This document shows, one piece after another, positions 9,209 through 18,506 of a stretch of DNA of 64,000 bases. The notes beneath the pieces are model-generated. The model searched no databases. It had not been told where the DNA came from and saw only the letters and a list, made by a program, of their open reading frames with translations. The stretch comes from Alphaproteobacteria bacterium (GTDB lineage Bacteria > Bacteroidota > Bacteroidia > Bacteroidales > FEN-979), in contig SACF01000011.1 in assembly GCA_009928665.1 (NCBI GenBank), positions 47,394 through 111,393 of the forward strand. The letters run 5' to 3'. The first letter of the stretch is position 1. Every line of letters starts with the position of its first letter. A program made the position numbers and the translations under genes.

Positions 9209-12200
9209 ATGAAAAAGCGTATTGGAATCCTTACCCTTGGTATTTGGGTGGTAACTGCCGTATTGATGATCCTTCCGACCGGTTGTCGGAAAAAAATCAA
9301 TGAGGATCCTTTTATTCCTCAACACTTTACGGAACTAAAGGTTGCCTCCAACTTCCAATTTGATAACTTTATCAACCTCGACGTGACCATATCAGTCTCA
9401 AATCCCGGTGATCAGACCCTCTTTGTAATCCAGATTTTTCAGGGAGATCCGGCCCTTGATGGGAAACTTATTGCGACCGGTGCGACCGTCAATTTCCAGT
9501 ACAAAACAGCTTTAAGAGTTCCATCGAGGTTGAAAGAGCTGTATGTTGGGAAAATCTCAGCCACCGGAAACAATGAATTTGTCGCCGTACCGATTTCCGG
9601 TGACAAACTGACCTACCAGTTCGGGTCCCTGAAGTCGCCCACGGCAGCTTTAGGGAATGATTGTGAAACCGGTACGCCCATCAATAGCTCGGGAACATAC
9701 ACCATCAATTCGGGACAGACCTATGTTGTCAAACAGGGAAAGAACATAAATCCACTGAAAGTGACCATAAACACCGGGGGCACTTTAAGGATTTGCGGAA
9801 TCGCAAATATCACCACCCTCAGCGGGTCTGGTATGCTGGTCATCTCACCTTCAGGCACTGCCACGATCCCGGCCAGTAATACCTATGCGGATATCGACAA
9901 TTTCGGTTCCCTCAATTTTGCCCAGTCGGGATCGAACAAGACTTTTAATATCATGGATGGGGCCATCGTCCAGAATTACGGCACGTTGACATTCAGCAAT
10001 AATTTAAATGTCAAAGGATTGTTGATCAACAATTACCATCTGACCTGCGTGGGGGATGCGCAAACCCAGGTCGGTGGTATCATAAAGAACTATTGTCAAA
10101 TGTACGTGACCAGCACCAAGAGTACAGCTATGAAGATTGTTACCGGAAGCGTTGCCAACCCCGGTTTGGTAAATGGTCCCAACGCATATCTGAAAGTGAC
10201 GGGAGAGATAAGTTTCAGTGGTCAGGGTTATGGAAGTTTCGGGTTGCAAAGCCTGATCGAGACGGGTACTTTTAAAATCGAGGGAAATATTGCCGGTCCG
10301 TCGTCCCAGGGATCTCAGATCCATGCCACCGGCTCGGGTAAAAGTCAGACATCCGGAAGTTGTGTCTTAACCGGATACATCGATTTGTGGTCGACCAATT
10401 TTAACCCGCAGAATGGCAATTATGGCCCGAATGTGACCAAACATACCACCGGTATTGTGATCCCGGTTCAGGACTGCAGCGCTCCGATCAAGCCCGCCAT
10501 TACCAGTTCGCTGAACGCTGCAGGTACTGTAGGAGTACCGATAACACCCTATGTGATTACCGCCACGGGAACTGACCCGATTACCTATTCTGCAACCAAT
10601 CTGCCTGCCGGACTGACTTTTAATCCTGCAACACACACCATCAGCGGTACTCCGACAGCAGCGGGAGTGACCAATATCACCCTGGTGGCTGATAATATGG
10701 TCGGAACCGATACAAAGATCCTGGTGTTTTCGGTCATTACACCCGCCTATCCCCCGGTTATTACCAGTTCGTTGTCGGCCAAGACAACCGTAAATCAATC
10801 GTTCAGCTATGAGATTACCGCAGAGGGTACAACCCCGATAACCTTTGATGCCACGAACCTGCCTTCAGGTCTCACCTTTGATCCCGCAACCCATAAAATC
10901 ACGGGAATCCCGACCGTTGCAGGCACTTTCAACATTCCACTCTCAGCTTCAAACAATGCCGGTACCGATAACAAGACCCTTGTCCTGACCATCGGTACGC
11001 CGCCCTCCATTATCAGCGGACTCACCGCAGCCGGAACGGTCGGACAACAGTTTGAAACTTATACGATTGTAGCAACCGGAACAGATCCTAAGACCTATAA
11101 CGCGACTGGCTTGCCTCCGGGTCTGTTTTTTGATCCGGTGACCCATAAGATCAACGGAACACCTATTCAAACCGGCGTTTTCGATGTGACTCTGACGGCA
11201 GACAATGAATATGGAAATGACACTCAGATACTGAAAATCACCATCCAGGAAGGCATTCAGGCTCCAACCATCACGAGTGAACTGACTGCCTCCGGTACAA
11301 AGAATCAACCCTTCAGCTATACAGTTACCGCAACCGGAACAGAACCCATTACCTACCAGGCCACCAACCTGCCCGCCGGATTATCATTCGACCCGTCCAC
11401 TCAGGTAATCAGCGGCATTCCGACAGCAGCGGGAATTACCAATGTCACGCTTACAGCAACCAACAGCGCCGGTACCGATACCAAAGTTCTTGTAATCACC
11501 ATCGTGTCGCCATCCATTATCGACACCGACGGCGACGGGGTTCCCGACGATCTGGATGCTTATCCCACGGATCCAACCCGCGCCTTCAATTCCTATTATC
11601 CCAACGAAATCGATTTTGCCACCTACACCTTTGAAGACCTGTGGCCTGCTTACGGTGATTACGACTGTAATGACCTGGTGATGAACTTCAACTATAAAAT
11701 TGTCACCAATGCACAAAACAAAGTGGTTGACCTCATTGCCAAGTTTAAAATCAAAGCTGCCGGGGCATCTTATGACAATGGATTTGGCGTTGCTTTAAGC
11801 ACCCCGCCATCCAATGTTGAAAGCGTAACCGGTTGTATCAAAGTTGGTAATGCTGTTCATTTTGATCCAAAGGGATTTGAAAGCGGCCATACCCTCAACA
11901 CCGTAATAATTCCGGTTGATGCCGTGAATACCCTGCTGGGTGGCGCTATTATCAATACCGTACATGGGGGATATACGGTCCAGACACAGGTTCAAACCGT
12001 GACGGTCCATCTTTCGAACCCGCAAGAGAGCATCGGAACCCCTCCGTATAACCCGTTTATCTTTGTGAATCAGGATCGTGGTAAGGAGGTTCATTTAAAG
12101 GACCACCCGCCGACCGAGCTGGCAAACACCATCTATTTCGGTTCTGAAGATGACGGATCGGATCCATCACAGAATTTCTACTACCGTTCAAAGACCAGCC

Positions 12201-12367
12201 TGCCCTGGGCCATGGAAGTCCCAATCGACTTTGAGTACCCGATCGAAAAGGCTGATATTGTACAAACCTATCTGCATTTTGCAGCCTGGGCACAATCATC
12301 AGGCGTCCAGTATCCCGATTGGTATATGAACAAAGAAGGATACCGGAACGCTGCAAATATCTATTAA
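9209..12367 (+). CDS. LruC-domain lipoprotein with four tandem Ig-like (He_PIG) repeats
   Basis: Large (1052 residues from ATG 9209) predicted surface lipoprotein. The start is fixed by the promoter at 9158-9188; the upstream in-frame TTG lies in the -33 box. The signal ends in LPTGC. The N-terminal beta domain and the following N/G/T-rich beta-helix-like region resemble the preceding paralogue. Four putative Ig (He_PIG) domains begin at residues 431, 518, 601 and 688, each with the pattern ITSSL...ITATGT-PITY-ATNLPAGLTF-P-TH-ISGTPTAAG. A DTDGDGVPDDLDAYP loop at 772 opens the LruC domain, which contains FEDLWPAYGDYDCNDLV. The domains suggest a long stalk for adhesion or matrix; function unknown. 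No partner gene is linked. Confidence 0.9.
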   Translation: MKKRIGILTLGIWVVTAVLMILPTGCRKKINEDPFIPQHFTELKVASNFQFDNFINLDVTISVSNPGDQTLFVIQIFQGDPALDGKLIATGATVNFQYKTALRVPSRLKELYVGKISATGNNEFVAVPISGDKLTYQFGSLKSPTAALGNDCETGTPINSSGTYTINSGQTYVVKQGKNINPLKVTINTGGTLRICGIANITTLSGSGMLVISPSGTATIPASNTYADIDNFGSLNFAQSGSNKTFNIMDGAIVQNYGTLTFSNNLNVKGLLINNYHLTCVGDAQTQVGGIIKNYCQMYVTSTKSTAMKIVTGSVANPGLVNGPNAYLKVTGEISFSGQGYGSFGLQSLIETGTFKIEGNIAGPSSQGSQIHATGSGKSQTSGSCVLTGYIDLWSTNFNPQNGNYGPNVTKHTTGIVIPVQDCSAPIKPAITSSLNAAGTVGVPITPYVITATGTDPITYSATNLPAGLTFNPATHTISGTPTAAGVTNITLVADNMVGTDTKILVFSVITPAYPPVITSSLSAKTTVNQSFSYEITAEGTTPITFDATNLPSGLTFDPATHKITGIPTVAGTFNIPLSASNNAGTDNKTLVLTIGTPPSIISGLTAAGTVGQQFETYTIVATGTDPKTYNATGLPPGLFFDPVTHKINGTPIQTGVFDVTLTADNEYGNDTQILKITIQEGIQAPTITSELTASGTKNQPFSYTVTATGTEPITYQATNLPAGLSFDPSTQVISGIPTAAGITNVTLTATNSAGTDTKVLVITIVSPSIIDTDGDGVPDDLDAYPTDPTRAFNSYYPNEIDFATYTFEDLWPAYGDYDCNDLVMNFNYKIVTNAQNKVVDLIAKFKIKAAGASYDNGFGVALSTPPSNVESVTGCIKVGNAVHFDPKGFESGHTLNTVIIPVDAVNTLLGGAIINTVHGGYTVQTQVQTVTVHLSNPQESIGTPPYNPFIFVNQDRGKEVHLKDHPPTELANTIYFGSEDDGSDPSQNFYYRSKTSLPWAMEVPIDFEYPIEKADIVQTYLHFAAWAQSSGVQYPDWYMNKEGYRNAANIY
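10499..11510 (+). repeat. Four tandem He_PIG-domain coding repeats
   Basis: Repeats begin at 10499, 10760, 11009 and 11270, so units are about 250-260 nt. Copies 1 and 2 open with the same 12 bases (ATTACCAGTTCG) and copies 1, 2 and 4 are the most alike at protein level. The repeats stay in frame, so copy number could change by recombination without breaking the gene. Confidence 0.85.
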
Positions 12368-12380
12368 GACATACTTGCGC

Positions 12381-12402
12381 GTGGATTTTTAAATCCTGGC
12401 AC
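12381..12402. other. Inverted repeat after second LruC gene
   Basis: GGATTT-TT-AAATCC (12383-12396) flanked by CGTG and CACG in the 82-nt gap between the convergent LruC and MFS genes. It could act as a bidirectional transcription stop, but there is no T tract, so this is weak. Confidence 0.3.
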
Positions 12403-12449
12403 GGGTTATCATTTATTAACTCCTGTGATATCCAAATATCTGTCGCGGA

Positions 12450-13676
12450 TCATCTGGTTTGATTATGATCTCTTAAAAAGAATACCAAGATGAGGTAAAG
12501 CGCTGTGATCAGCACTCCGATTCCGGAGATGAGGAACATCGCGGCAGGACCAATTGCAAACCAAAGGAACCCTGCAAGTGTGCTCGATATCATCGTGCAG
12601 ATGCTGGCTGCGCTGTTATAAAAACCGATCGCTGTCGCAGTATCTGATTTCGCCGCCAGATTCGAGATCAACGCCTTTGAAATACCTTCGGTACAAGCTG
12701 CATAAATTCCATAAAGAAAAAAGAGTATCCCGAACATCCATAACGCGGTGACAAATCCCATCAGGGAATAAACGATCGCGAAGATCAGTAAACCGGCAAT
12801 CAGCATGGTTTTTAATCCGATCCTATCCGCCAGAATCCCGATCGGATATGAAAACAACGCGTATACCAGGTTATAGAAGATATAAACCCCGATCATCATC
12901 GTGTCGGAAAGATGCTGTTCCTTGAGTGCGAGTAAAAGAAATGCGTCGGAACTGTTGAAGAGGGTGAAAACCAGCAATCCGGCAACCAGATATCGGAAGG
13001 CTGGTGCGCTCTTTTTCCAGTACCGGAGATAGGAAAAGAAACCCGGTTTCTCCTTCAGATCAGAGCGTGATCGGTCGGAATGGGTGTTTGCCTTTTTATC
13101 CTTCAGAAAAAAAGTCAGTAAAATCGCTATTAAACCGGGAAAGAAAGCGATTAAAAACAATACCTGATAAGCTCCTGGGTTGAACCAGAGGTAAACCAGC
13201 GCAAGTAGGGGTCCGATGGCTGCACCGACCGTATCCATGGAACGGTGAAATCCAAATACCTTACCTTTGTGTTCCTTTGTTGTTTCATCACTGAGCAGGG
13301 CGTCGCGGGCGCTTGTCCGGATACCCTTTCCGAACCGGTCGAGGGTGCGGGCAAAGAAGATCCACAATGGGAATGTAAATAAAGCCATCATGGGTTTCGA
13401 CAGGGCGCTTAACGAATATCCGCCACGGATGAATGGTACCCGCTTTTGCAAAGTATCCGACAATTTTCCGAAGTAACCCTTGCTGATCCCGGCAGTAGCT
13501 TCAGCAACGCCTTCGAGAATCCCGATCATTAAAACCGAAAAACCAATGGATTTTAGATAAACAGGCATTACCGGGTAGAGCATTTCACTGGCAATATCGG
13601 TGAAGAGACTCACAAAAGAGACCAGGTAGATGGCGCGTGTGAAGATTTTTCCGGAAGAACTCATAATAATTGGCAA
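12450..13676 (-). CDS. MFS transporter
   Basis: Inner-membrane transporter of the major facilitator superfamily, about 12 transmembrane helices over 408 residues. The loop after helix 2 reads GYFGKLSDTLQKR, matching the MFS G-x-x-x-D-x-x-x-R/K signature, and a second copy (GILADRIGLK) follows helix 8, as expected for the duplicated fold. An alternative start at Met5 cannot be excluded. It lies 25 nt after the M1 peptidase gene on the same strand and is probably co-transcribed, which would fit export or uptake of peptide products or drugs, but the substrate cannot be read from the sequence. Confidence 0.88.
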   Translation of the reverse strand: MPIIMSSSGKIFTRAIYLVSFVSLFTDIASEMLYPVMPVYLKSIGFSVLMIGILEGVAEATAGISKGYFGKLSDTLQKRVPFIRGGYSLSALSKPMMALFTFPLWIFFARTLDRFGKGIRTSARDALLSDETTKEHKGKVFGFHRSMDTVGAAIGPLLALVYLWFNPGAYQVLFLIAFFPGLIAILLTFFLKDKKANTHSDRSRSDLKEKPGFFSYLRYWKKSAPAFRYLVAGLLVFTLFNSSDAFLLLALKEQHLSDTMMIGVYIFYNLVYALFSYPIGILADRIGLKTMLIAGLLIFAIVYSLMGFVTALWMFGILFFLYGIYAACTEGISKALISNLAAKSDTATAIGFYNSAASICTMISSTLAGFLWFAIGPAAMFLISGIGVLITALYLILVFFLRDHNQTR

Positions 13677-13701
13677 TTTTTCGGGATCCGTTTTACAACT
13701 C

Positions 13702-16188
13702 CTACTCTTTCAAATATTCCCTGGCTGCACTACTCAGTTTATTGTTCCAGTGTTTGCCTGCAGTTTCTGCATTTGCAATAGTAACCGGATCCTTATAGCT
13801 TAACCGTTTCAGGGTCCTGAATGCGTTGATCCTCGTTTCGAACTCATATCGCGGCCCGGTGTAACCGATCAGTTCTTTCAGATGTTCTTTCTCCCCCTGT
13901 GAAATGGCAATGGCAAGCCATCTCATTCTGATATTTTTTCCCCTCCAGCCTTCCATCTCTTTCGTTAGTCCTAAATAGTAGGCTGTATTTTCAGGAAAAG
14001 AGCTGCACAGCGCATCAAGAGCAAGTTCTACGTTCAGATAACTTGAATCAACGAGCATGACTTCGACCGATGTTTGTAACAAGTCGGGGATCCTTTTTAG
14101 ATTCTGCAACGCCGATTTCCTCACATTGGCATCGGGATCGCGAAGAGCCCTGCGAAAAACTTCGGTAACTTCCGGGGTATTGACATCCGACAACTGCTTG
14201 AGAATTTCCGACTTGATCAGCCAGAAACGTTCCTTATAAAAGCTATTGATCAGATGCCGGGCTTTGATTTCGACTGTCACATCGCGCAAATCGATCCAGG
14301 CATCATACCGGTCGATCATGTTTTTTGCTTTCGTTGCCTGTGCAAGCAATCGGTCGATCGGCCTTTGATAGGTCAGCTTTTTAAGGATTTTCCGGTTCGG
14401 GTCGAAGATTAGGAAGTCAATCTCCTTGTTTTCGCGATTGGGTAAGAAAAACTCATGATAAGATTTTTCGACCCAGGCTTTTACCGAATCCTTTGAGCCA
14501 TCTTTAAAATAAACTTCCCAGGTAACCGGCATTTTAAAGAGTCCTTTCAGTTCATTCGCTTCCTGAATCTGCCACACTTGTAACCTGACCATCGTATGAC
14601 CGGTGGAATCGGTGATGACCGAATCGGCGACCTTGTACCGGGGTTCTCCTCCCCTCAGGATCCATTGATCGATAAACCAGTTAAAGGGTTTACCTGTCGC
14701 TTCATAGAGACAGCGCGTAAAATCGTTGGTTTCGGCGCTTCCAAATCCGAATTTTTTTAAATAATGACGGATAGATTTTTGAAAACCCTCCTCGCCCATC
14801 ACATCCCGCAGCATGTCGAGCACCAGGGATCCTTTTTGATAGATCCGCTGCACTCCGCCCTGACTTCCGCCAACGGGGTAATCATTGATTTTTGAAGCCT
14901 CGAATGCCGCTGTAATCTCATCATTCCTGATATTCTGATAATAATCCTCACCGTAAATGGATCTTTCGAAAATTTTGGCATAGTACGTTCCGAAACTTTC
15001 GGTAAGCCATACATCCCGGTTGACAAAATGGCTGACATAATTACCGAACCACTGGTGGGCAAGTTCATGGGCATTAACATTGACATAATTGCGTTGCCAC
15101 CAGGCCCGGGGATCGATCAGCATGTAATCGCCGAAAACCGTACTGGTAGTGGTCTCCATCCCACCATACATATAATCGATAACCGGCGCTTCCCGATAAA
15201 CCGGGTAGGGATAGTTGACTCCCATTTCCTTCTCAAAGAAATCGAACATCTTTTCAGTATATTTATAGGTAACCGGAACGCGATCGGCCATCCCGTTATA
15301 GTACCAGAATTCAAGCGGTACTCCTCTTTCGGTCTTGCTTTGTACAAAATCGTAATCTCCGATCACCAGGGCGGTAGAGAAAAAGGGATGGTTGCGGGTC
15401 ATGGCATAATGCCAGGTTTTTGTGCCGTCGCTGTTTTCCAGTACACCGACCCGTTCACCATTGGAGAAAACTTTATAATTCCGGTCGAATGTCACATACA
15501 GATCAACAGTGATGCGACCCTCCATGTAAGGAAGCCATCCGTGCGGCCTGTGAGCCCAGATTTGCTTTCGTTTTCCCTGTTCCTCCGGAGTCCACCCGAT
15601 AAAATAGATCAGTCCGGCCATTGGACGTGCTTTGTAAACGATAGAGATTACGGGATCACCCTGCCTCTTTTGATTTTCTGGCTGAATAACTTCCCTGTCT
15701 ATGGTTGATCCTGCCGGAACAAATTCGTAATGTTGGTCTAATCCCAACATCCGGGTTTCAACAACCAATAAATTTCCGGACTGGTGAAACGAGACTTCGT
15801 GCTGATTAATTTTAACCGACATGATTTCGAATGAAGGCGTGACAAAGACGATGGAATCGACCGGTTGACGGTTGGGAACGAAAGTAAAATCGGCCTGGCC
15901 GAATACAAGGTTTTCCTCCGGTTTAAAATGGACCTGTGCCGTAAGATGCCGTATGGTGACCGGCAGGTCGGGAGGCAGTGATGCAGGATCCTGGTAACAG
16001 GTTTGGGTTTTAAGTTGGGCCTCTGTGTGTTTTGTAAGAAACAGGGTACCTGAAATAAGGAAGATCAAAAAAAAGATTTTCCGGGGGATCCACGCTGTTT
16101 GGGCTTTCCGGTAAGCCAGTCGGTTACCTGTTCGGATCAACCCATCGATATTAATTTTATGCGATTCTCTGAATGCGGGATGCCTCAT
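13702..16188 (-). CDS. M1 family aminopeptidase with HEAT-like C-terminus
   Basis: Zinc aminopeptidase that removes N-terminal residues from peptides. The zinc site is HELAH at 374-378 with the third ligand Glu397 in WLTESF, exactly 18 residues on. The substrate-binding GAMEN motif appears as GGMET near 338, a common variant. The C-terminal 200 residues carry HEAT-like helical repeats (FRRALRDPDANVRKSAL). A hydrophobic signal segment (about residues 37-56) is preceded by an unusually long polar N-terminus of some 35 residues, so the true start may lie further in, although no ATG is available there. It is first in a pair with the MFS gene and divergent from a two-component system. Probably periplasmic or secreted. 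Confidence 0.92.
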   Translation of the reverse strand: MRHPAFRESHKINIDGLIRTGNRLAYRKAQTAWIPRKIFFLIFLISGTLFLTKHTEAQLKTQTCYQDPASLPPDLPVTIRHLTAQVHFKPEENLVFGQADFTFVPNRQPVDSIVFVTPSFEIMSVKINQHEVSFHQSGNLLVVETRMLGLDQHYEFVPAGSTIDREVIQPENQKRQGDPVISIVYKARPMAGLIYFIGWTPEEQGKRKQIWAHRPHGWLPYMEGRITVDLYVTFDRNYKVFSNGERVGVLENSDGTKTWHYAMTRNHPFFSTALVIGDYDFVQSKTERGVPLEFWYYNGMADRVPVTYKYTEKMFDFFEKEMGVNYPYPVYREAPVIDYMYGGMETTTSTVFGDYMLIDPRAWWQRNYVNVNAHELAHQWFGNYVSHFVNRDVWLTESFGTYYAKIFERSIYGEDYYQNIRNDEITAAFEASKINDYPVGGSQGGVQRIYQKGSLVLDMLRDVMGEEGFQKSIRHYLKKFGFGSAETNDFTRCLYEATGKPFNWFIDQWILRGGEPRYKVADSVITDSTGHTMVRLQVWQIQEANELKGLFKMPVTWEVYFKDGSKDSVKAWVEKSYHEFFLPNRENKEIDFLIFDPNRKILKKLTYQRPIDRLLAQATKAKNMIDRYDAWIDLRDVTVEIKARHLINSFYKERFWLIKSEILKQLSDVNTPEVTEVFRRALRDPDANVRKSALQNLKRIPDLLQTSVEVMLVDSSYLNVELALDALCSSFPENTAYYLGLTKEMEGWRGKNIRMRWLAIAISQGEKEHLKELIGYTGPRYEFETRINAFRTLKRLSYKDPVTIANAETAGKHWNNKLSSAAREYLKE

Positions 16189-16204
16189 GGATATAGAATT
16201 TTAG

Positions 16205-16212
16205 TATGTTTG
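16205..16212 (+). promoter_or_regulatory. -7 element for NarL-type kinase operon
   Basis: TATGTTTG (TAnnTTTG) at 16205-16212; no clear -33 TTG at the right distance. Its expected start point near 16218 makes the GTG at 16220 an unlikely initiation codon and supports the ATG at 16241. Confidence 0.55.
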
Positions 16213-16223
16213 TGCCACAGTGC

Positions 16224-16231
16224 CAAAAGTA
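16224..16231 (-). promoter_or_regulatory. -7 element for M1 peptidase gene
   Basis: CAAAAGTA on the plus strand reads TACTTTTG on the minus strand, a full TAnnTTTG match, 35 nt upstream of the M1 start. A second match (TAACTTTG) is at 16234-16241. No -33 element is evident. The kinase promoter on the other strand lies within 12 nt, so the divergent promoters face or overlap each other. Confidence 0.45.
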
Positions 16232-16240
16232 GCCAAAGTT

Positions 16241-17302
16241 ATGAGAAAAATATCGATCCGCTGGAAACTTGTACTGTACTTCGTATTTCCGTTTGTCATC
16301 GCCTTGTTCTTTATCAATTTTATCTCATTTCATTGGCTGGGTATGCTCACCAGCAACCTTGACAACACCGTGTATCACCCTTCCCTGCTCAGCTATTTTT
16401 TTATTCCAGTTTCCAGTCTGGTTCTGGCCCTGATCTTTTTCAGCATTATCCTGTTCATGTCGAAACGGGTAACCAAACCCCTGAATAAATTGAAGGACGC
16501 GGCGGTAAGCCTGGGTGAAGGACGGTATTCAACGGATCTGAAGGTGACCACGCGGGACGAGATCGGAATGTTAACGGAGTCGTTCAATATCATGGCCCAC
16601 CAGATCAGGGAAAAGACCAAAGAATTACAATTGGAACGGTTTGGGCGGATGCGTTCGGTGATCGATGCGGAAGAGATGGAACGGCAGCGGCTTTCACGGG
16701 AACTTCATGACGGGATCGGTCAGCTCTTAATCGCCATCAAATTGAGACTTGAAGGACTTCTTTACCAGGACACCAAAGAAATCAAAAATTCCATCCAGGA
16801 ACTGAAGAAGTACCTTGATCAGATCATCGATGAGGTACGCCGGATTTCCAACAATCTGATGCCTTCGGTGCTTGAAGCGTTTGGTCTGGTCATTGCATTC
16901 AGAAATCTATTCCTTGATACGGAAGAGTTGAGCGGTCTGAAAATCCATTTTGAAGCCAAAGGTGATTTTGAGAAAGTCGATAAGAAGGTCAAGACATACA
17001 TTTACCGACTGACCCAGGAAGCGCTCAGTAACATTGTCAAACATGCGGAAGCACAGCGCGTATGGATCACCCTGAACCGGGATACCGGGAATCTTGTACT
17101 GACCATCCGTGACGATGGGAAGGGGTTCAGGACCGATATTGCAGGTAAAGAGGGAGGGAATGGCATTCACAACATGCGGGAACGCGCCAGTCTCCTGGAA
17201 GGACAAATTGAGATCATCTCATTTCCAGGGAAAGGAACTACGATCACAGTTGAAGCACCAATCATAATACCCCATGCAGATCAGAATTTTCCTCGTGGAT
17301 GA
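16241..17302 (+). CDS. NarL-type sensor histidine kinase (HAMP, HisKA_3)
   Basis: Membrane sensor kinase. Two transmembrane helices (about 8-30 and 50-75) flank only about 20 residues outside, so it has no sizeable extracellular sensor domain and probably reads a membrane or intramembrane signal. A HAMP domain (about 75-130) leads to the HisKA_3 dimerisation helix with phospho-acceptor His156 in SRELHDGIGQ, then a HATPase domain with the N-box (LTQEALSNIVKHA) and G-boxes (DDGKGF, GNGIHNM). I chose ATG 16241 over GTG 16220 because the promoter leaves no leader for the latter. The partner regulator overlaps its end by 29 nt. Confidence 0.92.
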   Translation: MRKISIRWKLVLYFVFPFVIALFFINFISFHWLGMLTSNLDNTVYHPSLLSYFFIPVSSLVLALIFFSIILFMSKRVTKPLNKLKDAAVSLGEGRYSTDLKVTTRDEIGMLTESFNIMAHQIREKTKELQLERFGRMRSVIDAEEMERQRLSRELHDGIGQLLIAIKLRLEGLLYQDTKEIKNSIQELKKYLDQIIDEVRRISNNLMPSVLEAFGLVIAFRNLFLDTEELSGLKIHFEAKGDFEKVDKKVKTYIYRLTQEALSNIVKHAEAQRVWITLNRDTGNLVLTIRDDGKGFRTDIAGKEGGNGIHNMRERASLLEGQIEIISFPGKGTTITVEAPIIIPHADQNFPRG

Positions 17303-17930
17303 CCATCAGTTGGTCCGCGACGGCATCAAAGCATTGCTGATGAGTTCTCCTGAAATATCGATTCTGGGGGAAGCATCAACCGGAAAAGAATGTTTTGAAA
17401 AGATAACACTGGAACAGCCCGATATTCTTATTCTCGACATCTCCCTGCCCGATACGACCGGCATTGAAATAACCAGAAAAGTGACTGAACTTTATCCCTC
17501 CATGAAGGTACTGATCCTTTCGATGTACACCAACGAGGATTTCATTTTCAATGCTGTAAAAGCTGGCGCCAGGGGGTATCTTCCAAAAAACACCTCCCGC
17601 GAGGAACTCCTTGAGGCGCTGCATGCTATCTACGAGGGCGAAGAATTTTTTGCCGATTCGATAGCCAGAGTCCTTCTGAAAAGCTATGTCAGAAAAGCCA
17701 AAGAAGACGATTCAATTGACCAGGGCGGACCTGTACAGTTGACCTCCCGGGAGATTGAAATTTTGAAACTCTTTGCTGAGGGTTTTATCAACAAGGAGAT
17801 CAGCGAAAAACTGGACATCAGCATCCGAACGGTTGAGACGCATAAAAACCATATCATGAAAAAACTTGAGTTGAAATCAACCGTTGAACTGATTAAATAC
17901 GCAATTCGAAACAAGATTGTTGAACTATGA
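17274..17930 (+). CDS. NarL/FixJ response regulator
   Basis: DNA-binding regulator paired with the upstream HisKA_3 kinase; the genes overlap by 29 nt. The receiver domain has the acidic pair Asp9/Asp10, phospho-acceptor Asp55 in LILDISLPD and conserved Lys105 in YLPKNTS. The C-terminal LuxR-type helix-turn-helix (about 150-215) shows the standard LTSREIEILKLFAEG and ISIRTVETHK motifs. Target genes are not visible; the co-transcribed thioredoxin-fold gene, and perhaps panCD downstream, are candidates. Confidence 0.94.
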   Translation: MQIRIFLVDDHQLVRDGIKALLMSSPEISILGEASTGKECFEKITLEQPDILILDISLPDTTGIEITRKVTELYPSMKVLILSMYTNEDFIFNAVKAGARGYLPKNTSREELLEALHAIYEGEEFFADSIARVLLKSYVRKAKEDDSIDQGGPVQLTSREIEILKLFAEGFINKEISEKLDISIRTVETHKNHIMKKLELKSTVELIKYAIRNKIVEL

Positions 17931-18457
17931 TGAAATCCGGGTATTATCTGATTGCGTTTCTCTTCTTTTCTCATTGGGCAAATGCCCAACAGGGTGGCTT
18001 CGACCAAAAGGCCGTTGATTCCGTGTCGGGCGATTCCATTCTGATCGGATATGTAACCCGCGACAGTTTGCAAGGTTCGGTTTTTTGCTCCTGGTTCAGT
18101 AAAAATTACAGGGAATACCATCCCGATCAGGATGTTTTAAGTGAACTGATGACCCATTCCGATCTGTGGAGATCCATAAGAATCACGGTGATTATGGCGA
18201 CCTGGTCGGGCCAAAGCAGGATACAAATAGCCGGGTTTTTCAAGTTTCTTGATAACCTTCAATGCTATGGAAAATGTACCATCATCGCCCTCGACCGGAA
18301 ACTGCGTGCCGGACCGGTCCCTATCGGGGAATTGAAAATCACCCAGATCCCGACAATTATTTTTTTTCGAAAAGGGATGGAGATCGGGCGGATTACGGGA
18401 ACTCCGAAAATCACCCTCGAAGAAGATTTTTATAAAATCGTTAAGACAGAACGATAA
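17927..18457 (+). CDS. Secreted thioredoxin-fold protein without redox cysteines
   Basis: Signal peptide (about 1-20, WANAQ) and a thioredoxin-like domain. The segment ATWSGQSRIQIAGFFKFLD (residues 91-109) aligns with the active-site helix of Bacteroidota thioredoxin-family proteins that read W-C-G-D-S, but here Ser94 and Ser97 replace both possible cysteines. The cis-proline loop is preserved (QIPTIIFF). Catalysis by thiol exchange is therefore not expected from this site; a binding or sensing role is an inference. The ATGA overlap with the response regulator gene puts it in the same operon, so it may be an accessory protein or target of that two-component system. Confidence 0.75.
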   Translation: MMKSGYYLIAFLFFSHWANAQQGGFDQKAVDSVSGDSILIGYVTRDSLQGSVFCSWFSKNYREYHPDQDVLSELMTHSDLWRSIRITVIMATWSGQSRIQIAGFFKFLDNLQCYGKCTIIALDRKLRAGPVPIGELKITQIPTIIFFRKGMEIGRITGTPKITLEEDFYKIVKTER

Positions 18458-18506
18458 GATTCCATCTGCATTTCAGGATGGATCATGTTCGAGCAAAACA
18501 CTCAGT

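Noticed and set aside
10499..11510. Periodic repeats considered as a CRISPR-like or satellite array
   Set aside because: Units are about 250-260 nt, imperfect, and encode in-frame Ig-like domains.
15028..15708. 226-residue open frame opposite the M1 peptidase gene
   Set aside because: Antisense to a well-supported zinc peptidase; no domain, signal or family pattern in the translated product.
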